Below are positions 45,918 to 54,721 of a stretch of DNA of 64,000 bases, piece after piece. Both the position numbers and the translations under genes were made by a program. Each line of letters starts with the position of its first letter. Positions within the stretch are counted from its first letter, which is position 1. The stretch is from JBPOHE01 sp052035915 (GTDB lineage Bacteria; Pseudomonadota; Gammaproteobacteria; Chromatiales; Chromatiaceae). The notes under the pieces are model-generated. The model was not told the origin of the DNA. It was given only the letters and a program-made list of their open reading frames with translations, and made no database searches. The DNA is taken from positions 10,722-74,721 of the forward strand of contig JBPOHE010000033.1 of NCBI GenBank assembly GCA_052035915.1, read 5' to 3'.

Positions 45918-47339
45918 CTAAAAACTGGCCTTGGCGCGCAGCCCCAGGGCGAGGATATCTTCTACCGTGCCGTCGCCCCCTGGACGACCGATCCATTGCA
46001 GGCTGGGTGAGAGTTGCAGGTGGGTGTTGAGTTGCCAGGCATAGAAGAGTTCGATCTGGCGCTCCGGGCCACTGGGGTTGAAGCCGAAATCGGCCTGGCC
46101 GTCCCCGTCCGCATCCAGCACCGGCGCTTGCTGTTTGAATTCGCCGCTGGGAGCGAGCCAGCCGAAGGCCAGGCCAAGATGGTCGTGCTCGCGTCCCCAA
46201 CCGCCGCCCTTGAGTTGTCCACCCAGGGTCAGGGCGCGGTCGAACTTGACCCGGCCCTGGGTGGAATGGCCGTAGCGACCGAAGAGGCTCAGGTCCCCGC
46301 CGATCTCTTGGTCGATGGACAGGCCCCAGCCGCTGTGGCGCTCCTCGGTGGCATCAAACTCATTGGCAAAGGGAGTGGCGCGGCCGTTGGTCCAGCCATA
46401 GAGCCGGTAAGCGCCCTCGCGTCCCGCCCAGGTCTTGCCGCCGTATTCCCCCTGGGCGATGAGGAAGGGCCGGGTGAAGCTGGTGTCGAAGGAGGCCCCG
46501 GAACCGGAACCGAAGATTCCCAGGGACAGCCCCCAGCGCTTGGGGCTGTTGTGGTCGCTGAAATAGGCCATTCGCAGCCCGGGGGTGAAGCCATAGTCGT
46601 CCACCCCGGCGTCGCCGCCGGAATCCAACAGGGGATTGTGGACGAAGACATTGTTGAGAAAGGCCTCGGATTCATCGTCGGCAAGGGCGTTCTGGTCGAA
46701 AAAGATAAAGGGATCGATCTTGCCCAGGGTGATTTCAGCTTGCCCAAGTTCGCCGGTTCTCGCCCCGCCGACCGGGATGTCGAGTTGATACCAGGCCTGA
46801 GCCAGAATAGCGGCGGTGTCGTCGCCGTTGGTTAGTTGAAAGGCGGTGGAATTGATCGAACCGGTCAGGGTTGGGTTCAGATCGGCCAGGCCGTTGCCTT
46901 GCCCCATGCGAAACTGGGCGAAAATCTTGCCCTCGGCGTCCCCAATCCGACCGCCCGGCAGGCTGACCTCCACATCGGCGCGGTAGTTGAGTTGGCTCTC
47001 GTCCTTGCCGGAGACAGTGCCTTGCAACGCCCGTTGTCCCACCATGGTCAGCGAGGCCTCGGCGGAAACCCCTTCCAGGGCCTGCTCCAGCTTGCCGGGT
47101 TGGCTCATTTTTCGGACTTCCTGCTCCACATCCTCTAGTCGCTCCGTCGTATCACTTCCCGGGGCCGTGGCGGACTGATTCTGCGCCGCTTCGAGCCGTC
47201 GGTTGGCGGCCTCCAGTTGTTCGACCCGCTGGCTCAATCGACGCATTTCACGAACCAGGCTGTCGGTGTCGGTAGCGGCGATCACCGGAGACCAGATACA
47301 AGTGCCCAGTACCAGGGCGAGACAATGTCGGGCTTCCAT
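45918..47339 (-). CDS. Outer-membrane porin-like protein with N-terminal coiled coil
   Basis: A 473-residue exported protein. A signal peptide (HCLALVLGTCIWSPVIAA) is followed by a coiled coil (LVREMRRLSQRVEQLEAANRR) and then a beta-barrel rich in aromatic strands, including GWGLSIDQEIGGDLSLFGRYGHS, ending in Phe. It resembles OprB-like porins; the substrate is unknown. Its promoter region faces fbpA across a Fur-type operator, so an iron- or haem-related channel is likely. It is the first gene of the leftward iron operon. Confidence 0.75.
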   Translation of the reverse strand: MEARHCLALVLGTCIWSPVIAATDTDSLVREMRRLSQRVEQLEAANRRLEAAQNQSATAPGSDTTERLEDVEQEVRKMSQPGKLEQALEGVSAEASLTMVGQRALQGTVSGKDESQLNYRADVEVSLPGGRIGDAEGKIFAQFRMGQGNGLADLNPTLTGSINSTAFQLTNGDDTAAILAQAWYQLDIPVGGARTGELGQAEITLGKIDPFIFFDQNALADDESEAFLNNVFVHNPLLDSGGDAGVDDYGFTPGLRMAYFSDHNSPKRWGLSLGIFGSGSGASFDTSFTRPFLIAQGEYGGKTWAGREGAYRLYGWTNGRATPFANEFDATEERHSGWGLSIDQEIGGDLSLFGRYGHSTQGRVKFDRALTLGGQLKGGGWGREHDHLGLAFGWLAPSGEFKQQAPVLDADGDGQADFGFNPSGPERQIELFYAWQLNTHLQLSPSLQWIGRPGGDGTVEDILALGLRAKASF

Positions 47340-47428
47340 GGGGATCTCCTGTAGTCATGGCTGATCAGGCTGGCTACAGGGGCGGCGGGAAGGCCCGTTG
47401 GCTGGCGATGGGTTGTCATGGCCGAACT

Positions 47429-47481
47429 ATAAACGAGAAATATTCTCATCTGCAATACAATTGATAATCGTTCTCGTTTAT
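47429..47481. promoter_or_regulatory. Symmetric divergent Fur-type operator
   Basis: TGATAATCGTTCTC (47462-47475) matches the Fur-box core TGATAATCATTATC at 12 of 14 positions. A second dyad, GAGAA-ATA-TTCTC, lies at 47435-47447. The outer flanks ATAAACGAGAA (47429-47439) and TTCTCGTTTAT (47471-47481) are perfect inverted repeats. The array separates the porin operon and fbpABC. Confidence 0.8.
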
Positions 47482-47527
47482 GTTCTCATCCGCCCCATCC
47501 GATCCATTCTTTGCCAAAGGAGACATC

Positions 47528-48541
47528 ATGACCCTGGGTAAACGCCTTCTGGCCAGTCTGGCTGCCGCTTCCATCTTCGCCGGCACGGCGGGCGCCGCCG
47601 AGGTGGTGGTCTATTCCGCCCGCAATGAACAACTCATCAAACCCCTGTTCGATGCCTACACCAAGGAGACCGGGGTGCAGGTGTCATTCATTACCGACAA
47701 GGAAGGGCCGCTGATGGCGCGCCTCAAGGCAGAGGGCCAAAACAGCCCCGCCGATCTCTTGATGACGGTGGATGCCGGCAATCTCTGGCAGGCGGCGGAG
47801 GAAGGGCTGCTCAAACCAATCGAGTCGAAGACGCTGACGGCCAATATCCCGGCCCATCTGCGCGATCCGGGTAATCAATGGTTCGGCCTCTCGGTACGGG
47901 CGCGCACCCTGGTCTACAACCGGAACAAGGTGAAGCCGGAAGAACTGACCAGCTACGAGGACCTCGCCAACCCGAAGTGGAAAGCTCGTCTCTGTCTGCG
48001 CACCTCGAAGAAGGTCTACAACCAGTCCTTGGTGGCAATGCTGATCCATGAACATGGCGAGGGGGCGACCGAGGTCATGTTGCGCGGCTGGGTCGCGAAC
48101 CTGGCCGCCGATCCCTTCCCGGACGATACCAAGGCGATGGAGGCGGTGGCCGCCGGACTCTGCGACCTGACCCTGGTCAACACCTATTACTATGGTCGCT
48201 TGCTGGAGAAGGAGCCGAATCTGCCGCTGGCCATTTTCTGGCCCAACCAGGACCTGACCAACCAAGCCGCCGGGATGCATGTGAACGTGTCCGGCGCCGG
48301 CGTCACCAAATACGCCAAGCACGAGGCGGAGGCGATCAAGCTGCTGGAATGGCTGTCCTCCGACCGCGCCCAGAACCTCTACGCCGACGTGAATATGGAG
48401 TACCCGGCCAATCCCGGGGTCAAGGCCGATCCGCGGGTCAGCGCCTGGGGCTCGTTCAAACAGAACCCCATCAATGTGGCCGAGGCCGGACGGCTTCAGA
48501 CCAAGGCGGTGAGGCTGATGGATCGGGTGGGCTACAAATAA
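47528..48541 (+). CDS. fbpA: Ferric iron ABC transporter, periplasmic binding protein
   Basis: A 337-residue binding protein of the FbpA/FutA class that captures Fe(III) in the periplasm. The signal peptide (LLASLAAASIFAGTAGA) is followed by EVVVYSARNEQLIKPLF. The tyrosine pair in VNTYYYGRLL is the typical iron-coordinating site near the C-terminal lobe. The ATG at 47528 follows AAAGGAG; the frame is open from 47480. It is the first gene of fbpABC, directly downstream of the Fur-type operator. Confidence 0.95.
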   Translation: MTLGKRLLASLAAASIFAGTAGAAEVVVYSARNEQLIKPLFDAYTKETGVQVSFITDKEGPLMARLKAEGQNSPADLLMTVDAGNLWQAAEEGLLKPIESKTLTANIPAHLRDPGNQWFGLSVRARTLVYNRNKVKPEELTSYEDLANPKWKARLCLRTSKKVYNQSLVAMLIHEHGEGATEVMLRGWVANLAADPFPDDTKAMEAVAAGLCDLTLVNTYYYGRLLEKEPNLPLAIFWPNQDLTNQAAGMHVNVSGAGVTKYAKHEAEAIKLLEWLSSDRAQNLYADVNMEYPANPGVKADPRVSAWGSFKQNPINVAEAGRLQTKAVRLMDRVGYK

Positions 48542-48590
48542 GCGGTCCAGATCGGGATCACAGACGCGGGCTGGATGGCTCCCCCGCGTC

Positions 48591-50222
48591 TTGACTCCAT
48601 TCATATCCCCGCCCACGTTGTTTCTTTCTGTCCGTCTGCTCCCCTGGCTGATGGTCCTGCCCATCAGCCTCATCACCATCATCCCGGTGGCGATGGTGCT
48701 GTCCTTCCTGGGGCATCCGGAGCCGGCCATCTGGGACCATCTCTGGACCCATGTCCTGCCGGAACTGCTGGTGAACACCGCTTGGTTGCTGCTGGGGGTG
48801 GGCCTCGGCGTCACCGGTCTGGGGGTATCCCTGGCTTGGCTCACGGCGGTGTGCGATTTTCCCGGCCGCCGTTTTTTCAGTTGGGCGTTGCTGTTGCCGC
48901 TGGCCCTGCCAGCCTATGTGACCGCCTTCGTCTGGCTGGGGTGGTTCGATTACACCGGCTCCCTGCCCACCTGGCTGCGGGAGCGACTCGGTCATCTCTG
49001 GTTCCCGCCGGTGCGCTCCCGGGGCGGGGTCATCCTGGTGATGAGCCTCGCCCTCTATCCCTATGTCTATCTCACCGCCCGCGCCGCCTTCCAGGGCCAG
49101 GGCCGACGGCTGATGGAAGCGGCCCAGTCCCTGGGTTTGAGCCGCGTTCGGGCGTTTTGGCGGGTCGCCCTGCCGATGGCCCGTCCGGGTATTCTGGCCG
49201 GTCTGTTGCTGGCGCTGATGGAGACCCTGGCGGACTTCGGCACCGTCTCGGTGTTCAACTACAACAGCTTCACCACCGCCATTTACCAAGCCTGGTTCTC
49301 CCTGTTCTCGCTGCCCGCCGCCGCCCAGTTGGCGTCCATGTTGATTGGCTTCGTCTGTATCCTCGCCTTGTTAGAACAGGGCCTGCGAAGCGGACGTCGC
49401 TATGCCGCCCCCAGCCGCTCCAATGCCCCATCCCTTCGCCTCCACCTCGGCGGTTGGCGGGGCGTCCTGGCCACGACTTGGTCGGCGTTGGTATTCGGCC
49501 TGGCCTTCGTGCTACCGATGGGGCAGATCCTGATCTGGGCCGGACGGGTCTGGGCAACGGATCTCGATGCCCGCTACCTGGCCTTTGCCTGGCATTCCCT
49601 GTGGCTGTCCGGTCTGGGGGCGGCGCTGGTAGTGACGCTGGCGGTCGCTCTGGGTTATGTCCAGCGCCTGCGTCCCACAGGCGGCATGAGGGTTACCGTT
49701 CGCCTGGCCGCCCTGGGTTATGCCCTGCCGGGGACGGTGTTGGCGGTGGGCTTCTTTATCCCCCTGGCCTGGCTGGATAACCACTTGATCGAGTGGTTCC
49801 ACCTGGCTGGTCCGTTCCTCGGTGGCACCCTGGCGGCGATGCTCCTGGCCTATGGCGCCCGTTTTCTGGCGGTGGGGCTGGGGCCGGTGGAATCCGGTCT
49901 CGGTCGCATCTCCCGCGCCATGGACGAGGCCGCCCAGTCCCTCGGCGTGGTGGGCGTGCGCCGCTTGTGGCGGGTGCATCTGCCCATGCTGCGGATCTCC
50001 CTGCTCAGTGCCGCCGCCCTCAGTTTCGTGGACATCATGAAGGAACTGCCCATCACCCTCATGACCCGTCCCTTCGGCTGGGATACCCTGGCGGTGAGGG
50101 TGTTCGAGATGACCTCGGAAGGGGAATGGGAGCGCGCCGCCCTGCCCGCCGCCGCCATCGCCCTGGTTGGCCTGCTCCCGGTGTTTCTGCTGATCCGACA
50201 GAGCGACCATGCTGATCCTTGA
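48591..50222 (+). CDS. fbpB: Ferric iron ABC transporter, permease
   Basis: A 543-residue permease made of two fused MetI-like domains with about twelve membrane segments. Each half has the EAA loop that contacts the ATPase: LMEAAQSLGLSRVRAFWRVALP and MDEAAQSLGVVGVRRLWRVHLP. It starts with TTG at 48591 (MTPFISPP); a later start at a Leu codon is possible since no ATG is nearby. It overlaps fbpC by 14 bp. Confidence 0.94.
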   Translation: MTPFISPPTLFLSVRLLPWLMVLPISLITIIPVAMVLSFLGHPEPAIWDHLWTHVLPELLVNTAWLLLGVGLGVTGLGVSLAWLTAVCDFPGRRFFSWALLLPLALPAYVTAFVWLGWFDYTGSLPTWLRERLGHLWFPPVRSRGGVILVMSLALYPYVYLTARAAFQGQGRRLMEAAQSLGLSRVRAFWRVALPMARPGILAGLLLALMETLADFGTVSVFNYNSFTTAIYQAWFSLFSLPAAAQLASMLIGFVCILALLEQGLRSGRRYAAPSRSNAPSLRLHLGGWRGVLATTWSALVFGLAFVLPMGQILIWAGRVWATDLDARYLAFAWHSLWLSGLGAALVVTLAVALGYVQRLRPTGGMRVTVRLAALGYALPGTVLAVGFFIPLAWLDNHLIEWFHLAGPFLGGTLAAMLLAYGARFLAVGLGPVESGLGRISRAMDEAAQSLGVVGVRRLWRVHLPMLRISLLSAAALSFVDIMKELPITLMTRPFGWDTLAVRVFEMTSEGEWERAALPAAAIALVGLLPVFLLIRQSDHADP

Positions 50223-51282
50223 ACAGATCGCCCAATCCTACGGCCGTAAGGCGGTGCTGAAGGAGGTCAACTTCGCCCTCAAGGCCGGCCAGATCGGCTG
50301 CCTGTTGGGGCCGTCCGGCTGCGGCAAGACCACGGCGTTGCGCCTCATCGCCGGTTTCGAACAATTAAAGTCCGGGGCCATCTACCTGGATGGTCAGGTC
50401 GTTGCCCGTCCCGGCCACAGCCTGGCCCCCGAACAACGCCGGGTCGGTCTGGTGTTTCAGGATTATGCCCTGTTTCCCCACCTGAGCGTCGCCGCCAATC
50501 TCGGCTTCGGCCTCGGGCACCTACCGGCGCGGGATCGCCATCAGCGGATACAGGAGATGCTCGAACTGGTTGGCCTGGAACAAGAGGCCCGCGCCTATCC
50601 CCATCAACTCTCCGGCGGCCAACAACAGCGGGTCGCCCTCGCCCGTGCCCTGGCCCCACGCCCCCGCCTGTTGTTGTTGGACGAGCCCTTTTCCAATCTG
50701 GACGTGGCACTGCGCGAACGGCTCTCCCTGGAGGTGCGCGACATCCTCAAGCACGAGGCCATCACCGCCCTGCTGGTCACCCATGATCAACATGAGGCCT
50801 TCGCCATCGCCGACCGGGTGGGGGTGATGCACCAGGGGGTCATCCAGCAGTGGGACAGCCCCTACAACCTCTATCACCGACCCGCTAACCGCTTTGTGGC
50901 CGATTTTATCGGCCAGGGTTGTTTCTTGCCCGGAGTGGTGCGGGGGCTTCACCAGGTGGAGACCGAACTTGGGCTGTTGGAAGGGGTGTCCGCGGCGGAA
51001 GGCGACGGGGGGAGTTGTTTGCAGCTCAGCGATGGAGAGGCGGTGGAGGTGCTGATCCGGCCCGACGACATCCTCCACGATGACGACAGCCAGCTCATGG
51101 CCGAGGTGGAGCGCAAGGCCTTCCGCGGGGCGGAGTTCCTCTACCGCCTGAAACTGCCCAGCGGCGCGCGGCTGTTGGCCCTGGTCCCTTCCCACCACAA
51201 TCATGCCGTCGGCGAGAAGATCGGGATCCGGGTGGAAATGGCGCATGTGATAGCCTTTCGGCGACCGCTGGCGGGAAAATGA
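50209..51282 (+). CDS. fbpC: Ferric iron ABC transporter, ATP-binding protein
   Basis: A 357-residue ATPase. Walker A is LGPSGCGKTT, the signature is LSGGQQQRVALARAL, Walker B is LLLLDEPFSNLD and the switch His is in LLVTHDQHEAF. A C-terminal TOBE-like regulatory domain (from about residue 240, VLIRPDDILHDDDSQ) is present as in FbpC and related importers. It overlaps fbpB by 14 bp, so all three import genes form one operon. Confidence 0.95.
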   Translation: MLILEQIAQSYGRKAVLKEVNFALKAGQIGCLLGPSGCGKTTALRLIAGFEQLKSGAIYLDGQVVARPGHSLAPEQRRVGLVFQDYALFPHLSVAANLGFGLGHLPARDRHQRIQEMLELVGLEQEARAYPHQLSGGQQQRVALARALAPRPRLLLLDEPFSNLDVALRERLSLEVRDILKHEAITALLVTHDQHEAFAIADRVGVMHQGVIQQWDSPYNLYHRPANRFVADFIGQGCFLPGVVRGLHQVETELGLLEGVSAAEGDGGSCLQLSDGEAVEVLIRPDDILHDDDSQLMAEVERKAFRGAEFLYRLKLPSGARLLALVPSHHNHAVGEKIGIRVEMAHVIAFRRPLAGK

Positions 51283-51479
51283 AACCCGGCTCGGGGCCGG
51301 TCTCCCCCGCCACAGGAAGGCCCGGGCCGAGGGCTACAATGGCATCAAAATAAATAACAATTATTTTTCATGATGATACAATTAATTTACCATGACTTTG
51401 CTGCCTTGATCTCTGGCTTCAGCCCCGCCAAAGGGAGGGCGGCTGTTTCGTACCCCGGCACCCGTCTTTATCGAGATCC

Positions 51480-52163
51480 ATGTCATTCATCTTTCTGTTT
51501 CTGTGCCTGATCCTGCTTATTTACGGCCCCCAGTGGTGGGTACGGCGGGTTCTCACCGGTTACCAGCGCCGGACCGCCGCCTACCCGGGCTGTGGGGGAG
51601 AACTGGCGCGACAGCTCCTGGATCGGGCCGGGCTGCGGGATGTGGGGGTGGAGTCCACCCAGAGCGGCGATCACTATGATCCCCAGGCGCGGGCGGTGCG
51701 ACTCGGCCCGGAAAATCTCGATACCAACAGCCTGACCGCTATCGTTACCGCCGCCCATGAGGTCGGGCATGCGATCCAACACGCCCAGGGCCATGGCCCC
51801 TTTCAATGGCGGTTGTCACTGGTCAGGATGGCCCAGGGGGCGGAGCGACTGGGGTCCTTTCTGATCTTCGCCATGCCCATCCTGGCCCTGGTGAGTCGCT
51901 CCCCGGCCCTCGGCGCTTTGACCCTGGCGGCGGGGGTGGCCACGGCCGGCTTGGGGGTAGGGGTGCAGGTCATCACCCTGCCGGTGGAGTGGGATGCCAG
52001 CTTCGGTCGCGCCCTGCCGATTCTGGAGCGGGGCGGCTATCTCGGGCCGGGGGAACAGCGGGCGGCGCGCCGCATCCTGCGGGCCTGTGCCCTGACCTAT
52101 CTGGCCGCTTCCCTGGCGGGGCTACTCAACTTCTGGCGCTGGCTGGCGATCCTGCGGCGTTGA
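51480..52163 (+). CDS. Membrane zinc metallopeptidase (YugP-like)
   Basis: A 227-residue membrane protein. An N-terminal membrane segment (MSFIFLFLCLILLIYGPQWW) is followed by a soluble part with the zinc motif AAHEVGHAIQH near residue 95, then two or three further membrane segments. This matches the Zn-peptidase_2/YugP family, whose substrates are unknown. An upstream AT-rich stretch near 51345-51405 may hold the promoter. Dyad-pair copy 7 lies 37 bp after the stop. Confidence 0.9.
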   Translation: MSFIFLFLCLILLIYGPQWWVRRVLTGYQRRTAAYPGCGGELARQLLDRAGLRDVGVESTQSGDHYDPQARAVRLGPENLDTNSLTAIVTAAHEVGHAIQHAQGHGPFQWRLSLVRMAQGAERLGSFLIFAMPILALVSRSPALGALTLAAGVATAGLGVGVQVITLPVEWDASFGRALPILERGGYLGPGEQRAARRILRACALTYLAASLAGLLNFWRWLAILRR

Positions 52164-52200
52164 ACACTGGAACCAGGGCTCGTCGTTCACTGGCCGACGC

Positions 52201-52321
52201 CTCCGGGCCTGGGCGTTCTGGTCCGGTTTTTTGTTCTCCTAATGAGAACAATAGTTTTATAATGTATTTAATTGTTCTCTAAATAAGAACAAAAACGGCC
52301 ATTTTCCGTCGAGGCCCGGAA
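52201..52321 (-). repeat. Dyad-pair repeat element, copy 7
   Basis: Left end CTCCGGGCC, right end GCCCGGAA. Dyads lie at 52233-52249 and 52274-52290, centres 41 bp apart. The ACGGCCATTTTCCGTCGA arm on the right is nearly the reverse complement of the left arm of copy 3. It lies between the peptidase and MobB-aldolase genes. Confidence 0.95.
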
Positions 52322-52428
52322 CCGTCGAGCGCAAGTATCCATTCCTGTTGGACTGTTCTCCCGTCGGCGGCTGAGGGGGTGAGGCCCGTCCCGACCCGCG
52401 GAAGCCAATAACCTAGAGGATTCAGCCT

Positions 52429-53538
52429 ATGATCAATTGCCGGATTCCTGTGCTGGCTTTCGTCGCCTATAGCGGCACCGGCAAGACCAGCCTGTTGCGC
52501 CGCCTCATCCCCCGCCTGCGCGCCGCCGGTCTGCGCCTGGGCGCGGTCAAGCACGCCCATCATGGCTTCGATATCGACCTTCCCGGCAAAGACAGCTACG
52601 AACTGCGCCGGGCCGGGGCGGAACAGGTGCTGGTGGCCTCGGCGCAGCGCTGGGCCTGGATGCGGGAACAACCCCAGGCCCAGGGCGATCCGTCGTTACA
52701 GGAATTGCTGCATCGACTGCAACTGGAGGCGCTGGATCTGGTGCTGGTCGAGGGCTTCAAGCACGAATCCCTGCCCAAGATCGAGTTGCATCGGCCGTCG
52801 ACCGGCCAGCCGCCGCTGTTTCCCGGCGACCCGGAGATCATTGCCGTCGCCAGCGACGGGCCGCTGTCGCCGACCCCGAACATCGCCCAACTGGATCTCA
52901 ATGACCCGGAGGCGATTACCGCCTTCGTGCTCGCCTGGCACCAGGGGGTGGTCAAGGCGACGGCGGAGGAGGGCAGCCGGGCCTTGCGTCGGGAGCTGGT
53001 CCGGCATTATCGCTGGTTGCGTCGGTACGGTTGCAACGATTCCCACAGCGGCAACGCCTCGGTGCGGGACGGGGATCGCTTCTGGGTCACGCCCACCGGA
53101 TGTTGCGCCGATACCCTCCAGCCCGAGCAGCTCATCCCCTGTCCCTTGCAAGGCCCCTGTCCCGCCGGGGCTTCCCTGGATGCGCCGCTGCATCAGCGGG
53201 TCTACCAGCTCAACCCCCGGGCCAGTGCCGTCCTGCATAGCCATGGTCCCCACAGTGTCGCCCTGACGCTGAACGGACGGGATTTTCTCCCCGCCGACTT
53301 CGAGGGCCAGTTGTACTTTCCCCGTGTCCCGGTGATCGACATCCCCTATCAGGACTATGTCCGCGAGGCGCCGGAACAGGTGGCCGAAGCCCTGAGATCG
53401 TTCCGTCTGGTGATTGTCCGCGGTCACGGCGTCTATGCCGCTGGGGAAACCCTGAACCTGGCCTATAAATGGACCTGTTCCCTGGAACTCTCGGCCAAGA
53501 CCGCCTTCATCGCCCGATTGGCGGGCACCCTGGCTTGA
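52429..53538 (+). CDS. MobB-class II aldolase fusion
   Basis: A 369-residue two-domain protein. Residues 1-165 are MobB-like: the P-loop AYSGTGKTSLLRRL, LGAVKHAHHGFDIDLPGKDS with the typical KH-x3-D, and LVLVEGFKHESLPKIEL. MobB binds GTP and assists addition of the guanine nucleotide to the molybdenum cofactor. Residues 185-369 are a class II aldolase/adducin domain: NDSHSGNASVR, zinc ligands in HSHGPHS and the C-terminal GHG. The aldolase substrate is unknown. The frame is continuous without any internal start, so this is a real fusion. Confidence 0.9.
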   Translation: MINCRIPVLAFVAYSGTGKTSLLRRLIPRLRAAGLRLGAVKHAHHGFDIDLPGKDSYELRRAGAEQVLVASAQRWAWMREQPQAQGDPSLQELLHRLQLEALDLVLVEGFKHESLPKIELHRPSTGQPPLFPGDPEIIAVASDGPLSPTPNIAQLDLNDPEAITAFVLAWHQGVVKATAEEGSRALRRELVRHYRWLRRYGCNDSHSGNASVRDGDRFWVTPTGCCADTLQPEQLIPCPLQGPCPAGASLDAPLHQRVYQLNPRASAVLHSHGPHSVALTLNGRDFLPADFEGQLYFPRVPVIDIPYQDYVREAPEQVAEALRSFRLVIVRGHGVYAAGETLNLAYKWTCSLELSAKTAFIARLAGTLA

Positions 53539-53550
53539 GCTGGGCCGGCG

Positions 53551-54450
53551 TCAGAAGGGCTTTTCCGCCGTCAGATAGCAGATCCAGCCCGCGTCCGCCT
53601 TCCCCTCGGTCACCGGGAGGAAGGCGCCGTTGGGCTGGCCCTGGCGATCCCAGCCCTGCCAGTAGACGGTGATGTTGTCGAAGCCGGCCTCGGCGAGGAG
53701 TTCGCGGATCTCGGGCAGGGTCCAGAGGCGCCAGTCGTAACTGAAGGCGCGCTCCAGGCGGGAACCGTCGGGGAAGCGGAAATGGATGTGGCAGATGAGC
53801 CGCCCGCTGATGGGATCGAATTTCTCCTGTTCCCAGACATAGCTGAAGGTATCGAACTCGCGTTCTTCGACGATCTCCCGGAAGGAATCGTAGCCGCCAT
53901 AGGCGTCGAGGAAAAAGACCCCGCCCTCGGCGAGGGCGTGCAACACGCGGATGAAATACTGCTTCAGCCGTTCGCGCCCGACCAGCAACCAGTAACTGAA
54001 GTTGAGGGCGCAGATGATGTCCGCCGGGGCGGATTCCACTTCCAGCACATCCTGCTGGAGCAACTGCACCCGTTGGGCGAGGGCGGGCTCCATGCCGGCG
54101 AGATGGTGCTGTCGGCCCCAGGCCAGCACCTCCCCGTCGATATCCACCCCCAGGGCCCGATTGACCACCCGGCGTCGCACCCATTCGCAGCAGAGCGCGC
54201 CCGCCCCGCAGAAGTCTTCCCGCAGCACCCGGGGCAGGCGGTGACGCAGACGCCAAAAGGTGGTATCGAGAAAATCCACCTCCGCCTCCGGACATTGCAC
54301 CGCTCGCTCATAGAGCTGGAAGCGATCGGCGCGTTCGGCCTGGGTGGGAAAACCGGGGAGCCGCGAGGTCTCGGTAAGAAGGGGGGGAGGAGTGGATTCT
54401 GCCACCTCAGGGGTCTCTGTGTATCCCGAATCTGTTAAGGATAGTCCCAT
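53551..54450 (-). CDS. Class I SAM-dependent methyltransferase
   Basis: A protein of about 299 residues. The SAM-binding strand is LREDFCGAGALCCEWV (a G-x-G variant with two Cys), followed by ALGVDIDGEVLAWG and ICALNFSYWLLVGRERL. The C-terminal half has an acidic FFLDAYGGYDSF motif and a final TVYWQGWDRQG region. The ATG at 54450 is chosen because the upstream 90 codons are Cys-rich and unconserved. The target is unknown. It is convergent with the MobB fusion gene, 12 bp apart. Confidence 0.85.
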   Translation of the reverse strand: MGLSLTDSGYTETPEVAESTPPPLLTETSRLPGFPTQAERADRFQLYERAVQCPEAEVDFLDTTFWRLRHRLPRVLREDFCGAGALCCEWVRRRVVNRALGVDIDGEVLAWGRQHHLAGMEPALAQRVQLLQQDVLEVESAPADIICALNFSYWLLVGRERLKQYFIRVLHALAEGGVFFLDAYGGYDSFREIVEEREFDTFSYVWEQEKFDPISGRLICHIHFRFPDGSRLERAFSYDWRLWTLPEIRELLAEAGFDNITVYWQGWDRQGQPNGAFLPVTEGKADAGWICYLTAEKPF

Positions 54451-54721
54451 TGGGAGCTTTGCCCAGGCCACCGGCTGGATCTCGACCTCGAGTCGGATGG
54501 CGAAGACGCAATACTCGATACAATAACAACCCACAGGGCGAGTATTACAATGTCGGGCCATGGCGCTCAGTGGGAATACGAGGTCGAACTTGAACGGTAA
54601 AGAATTGGCCTGGAGACCGATTCGCCAGCGGATCTGGCTGATCCCCATTCTTGGTCCGAAGGTCGGCCTTGGTGGCGGACCCCCTGGAGCCAATCTTTCC
54701 TTGGTAGAGGTGGGATGACCC

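Noticed and set aside
51345..51405. Fur box in the AT-rich stretch before the zinc peptidase
   Set aside because: The bases are AT-rich but do not match the Fur core well; the peptidase has no iron link.
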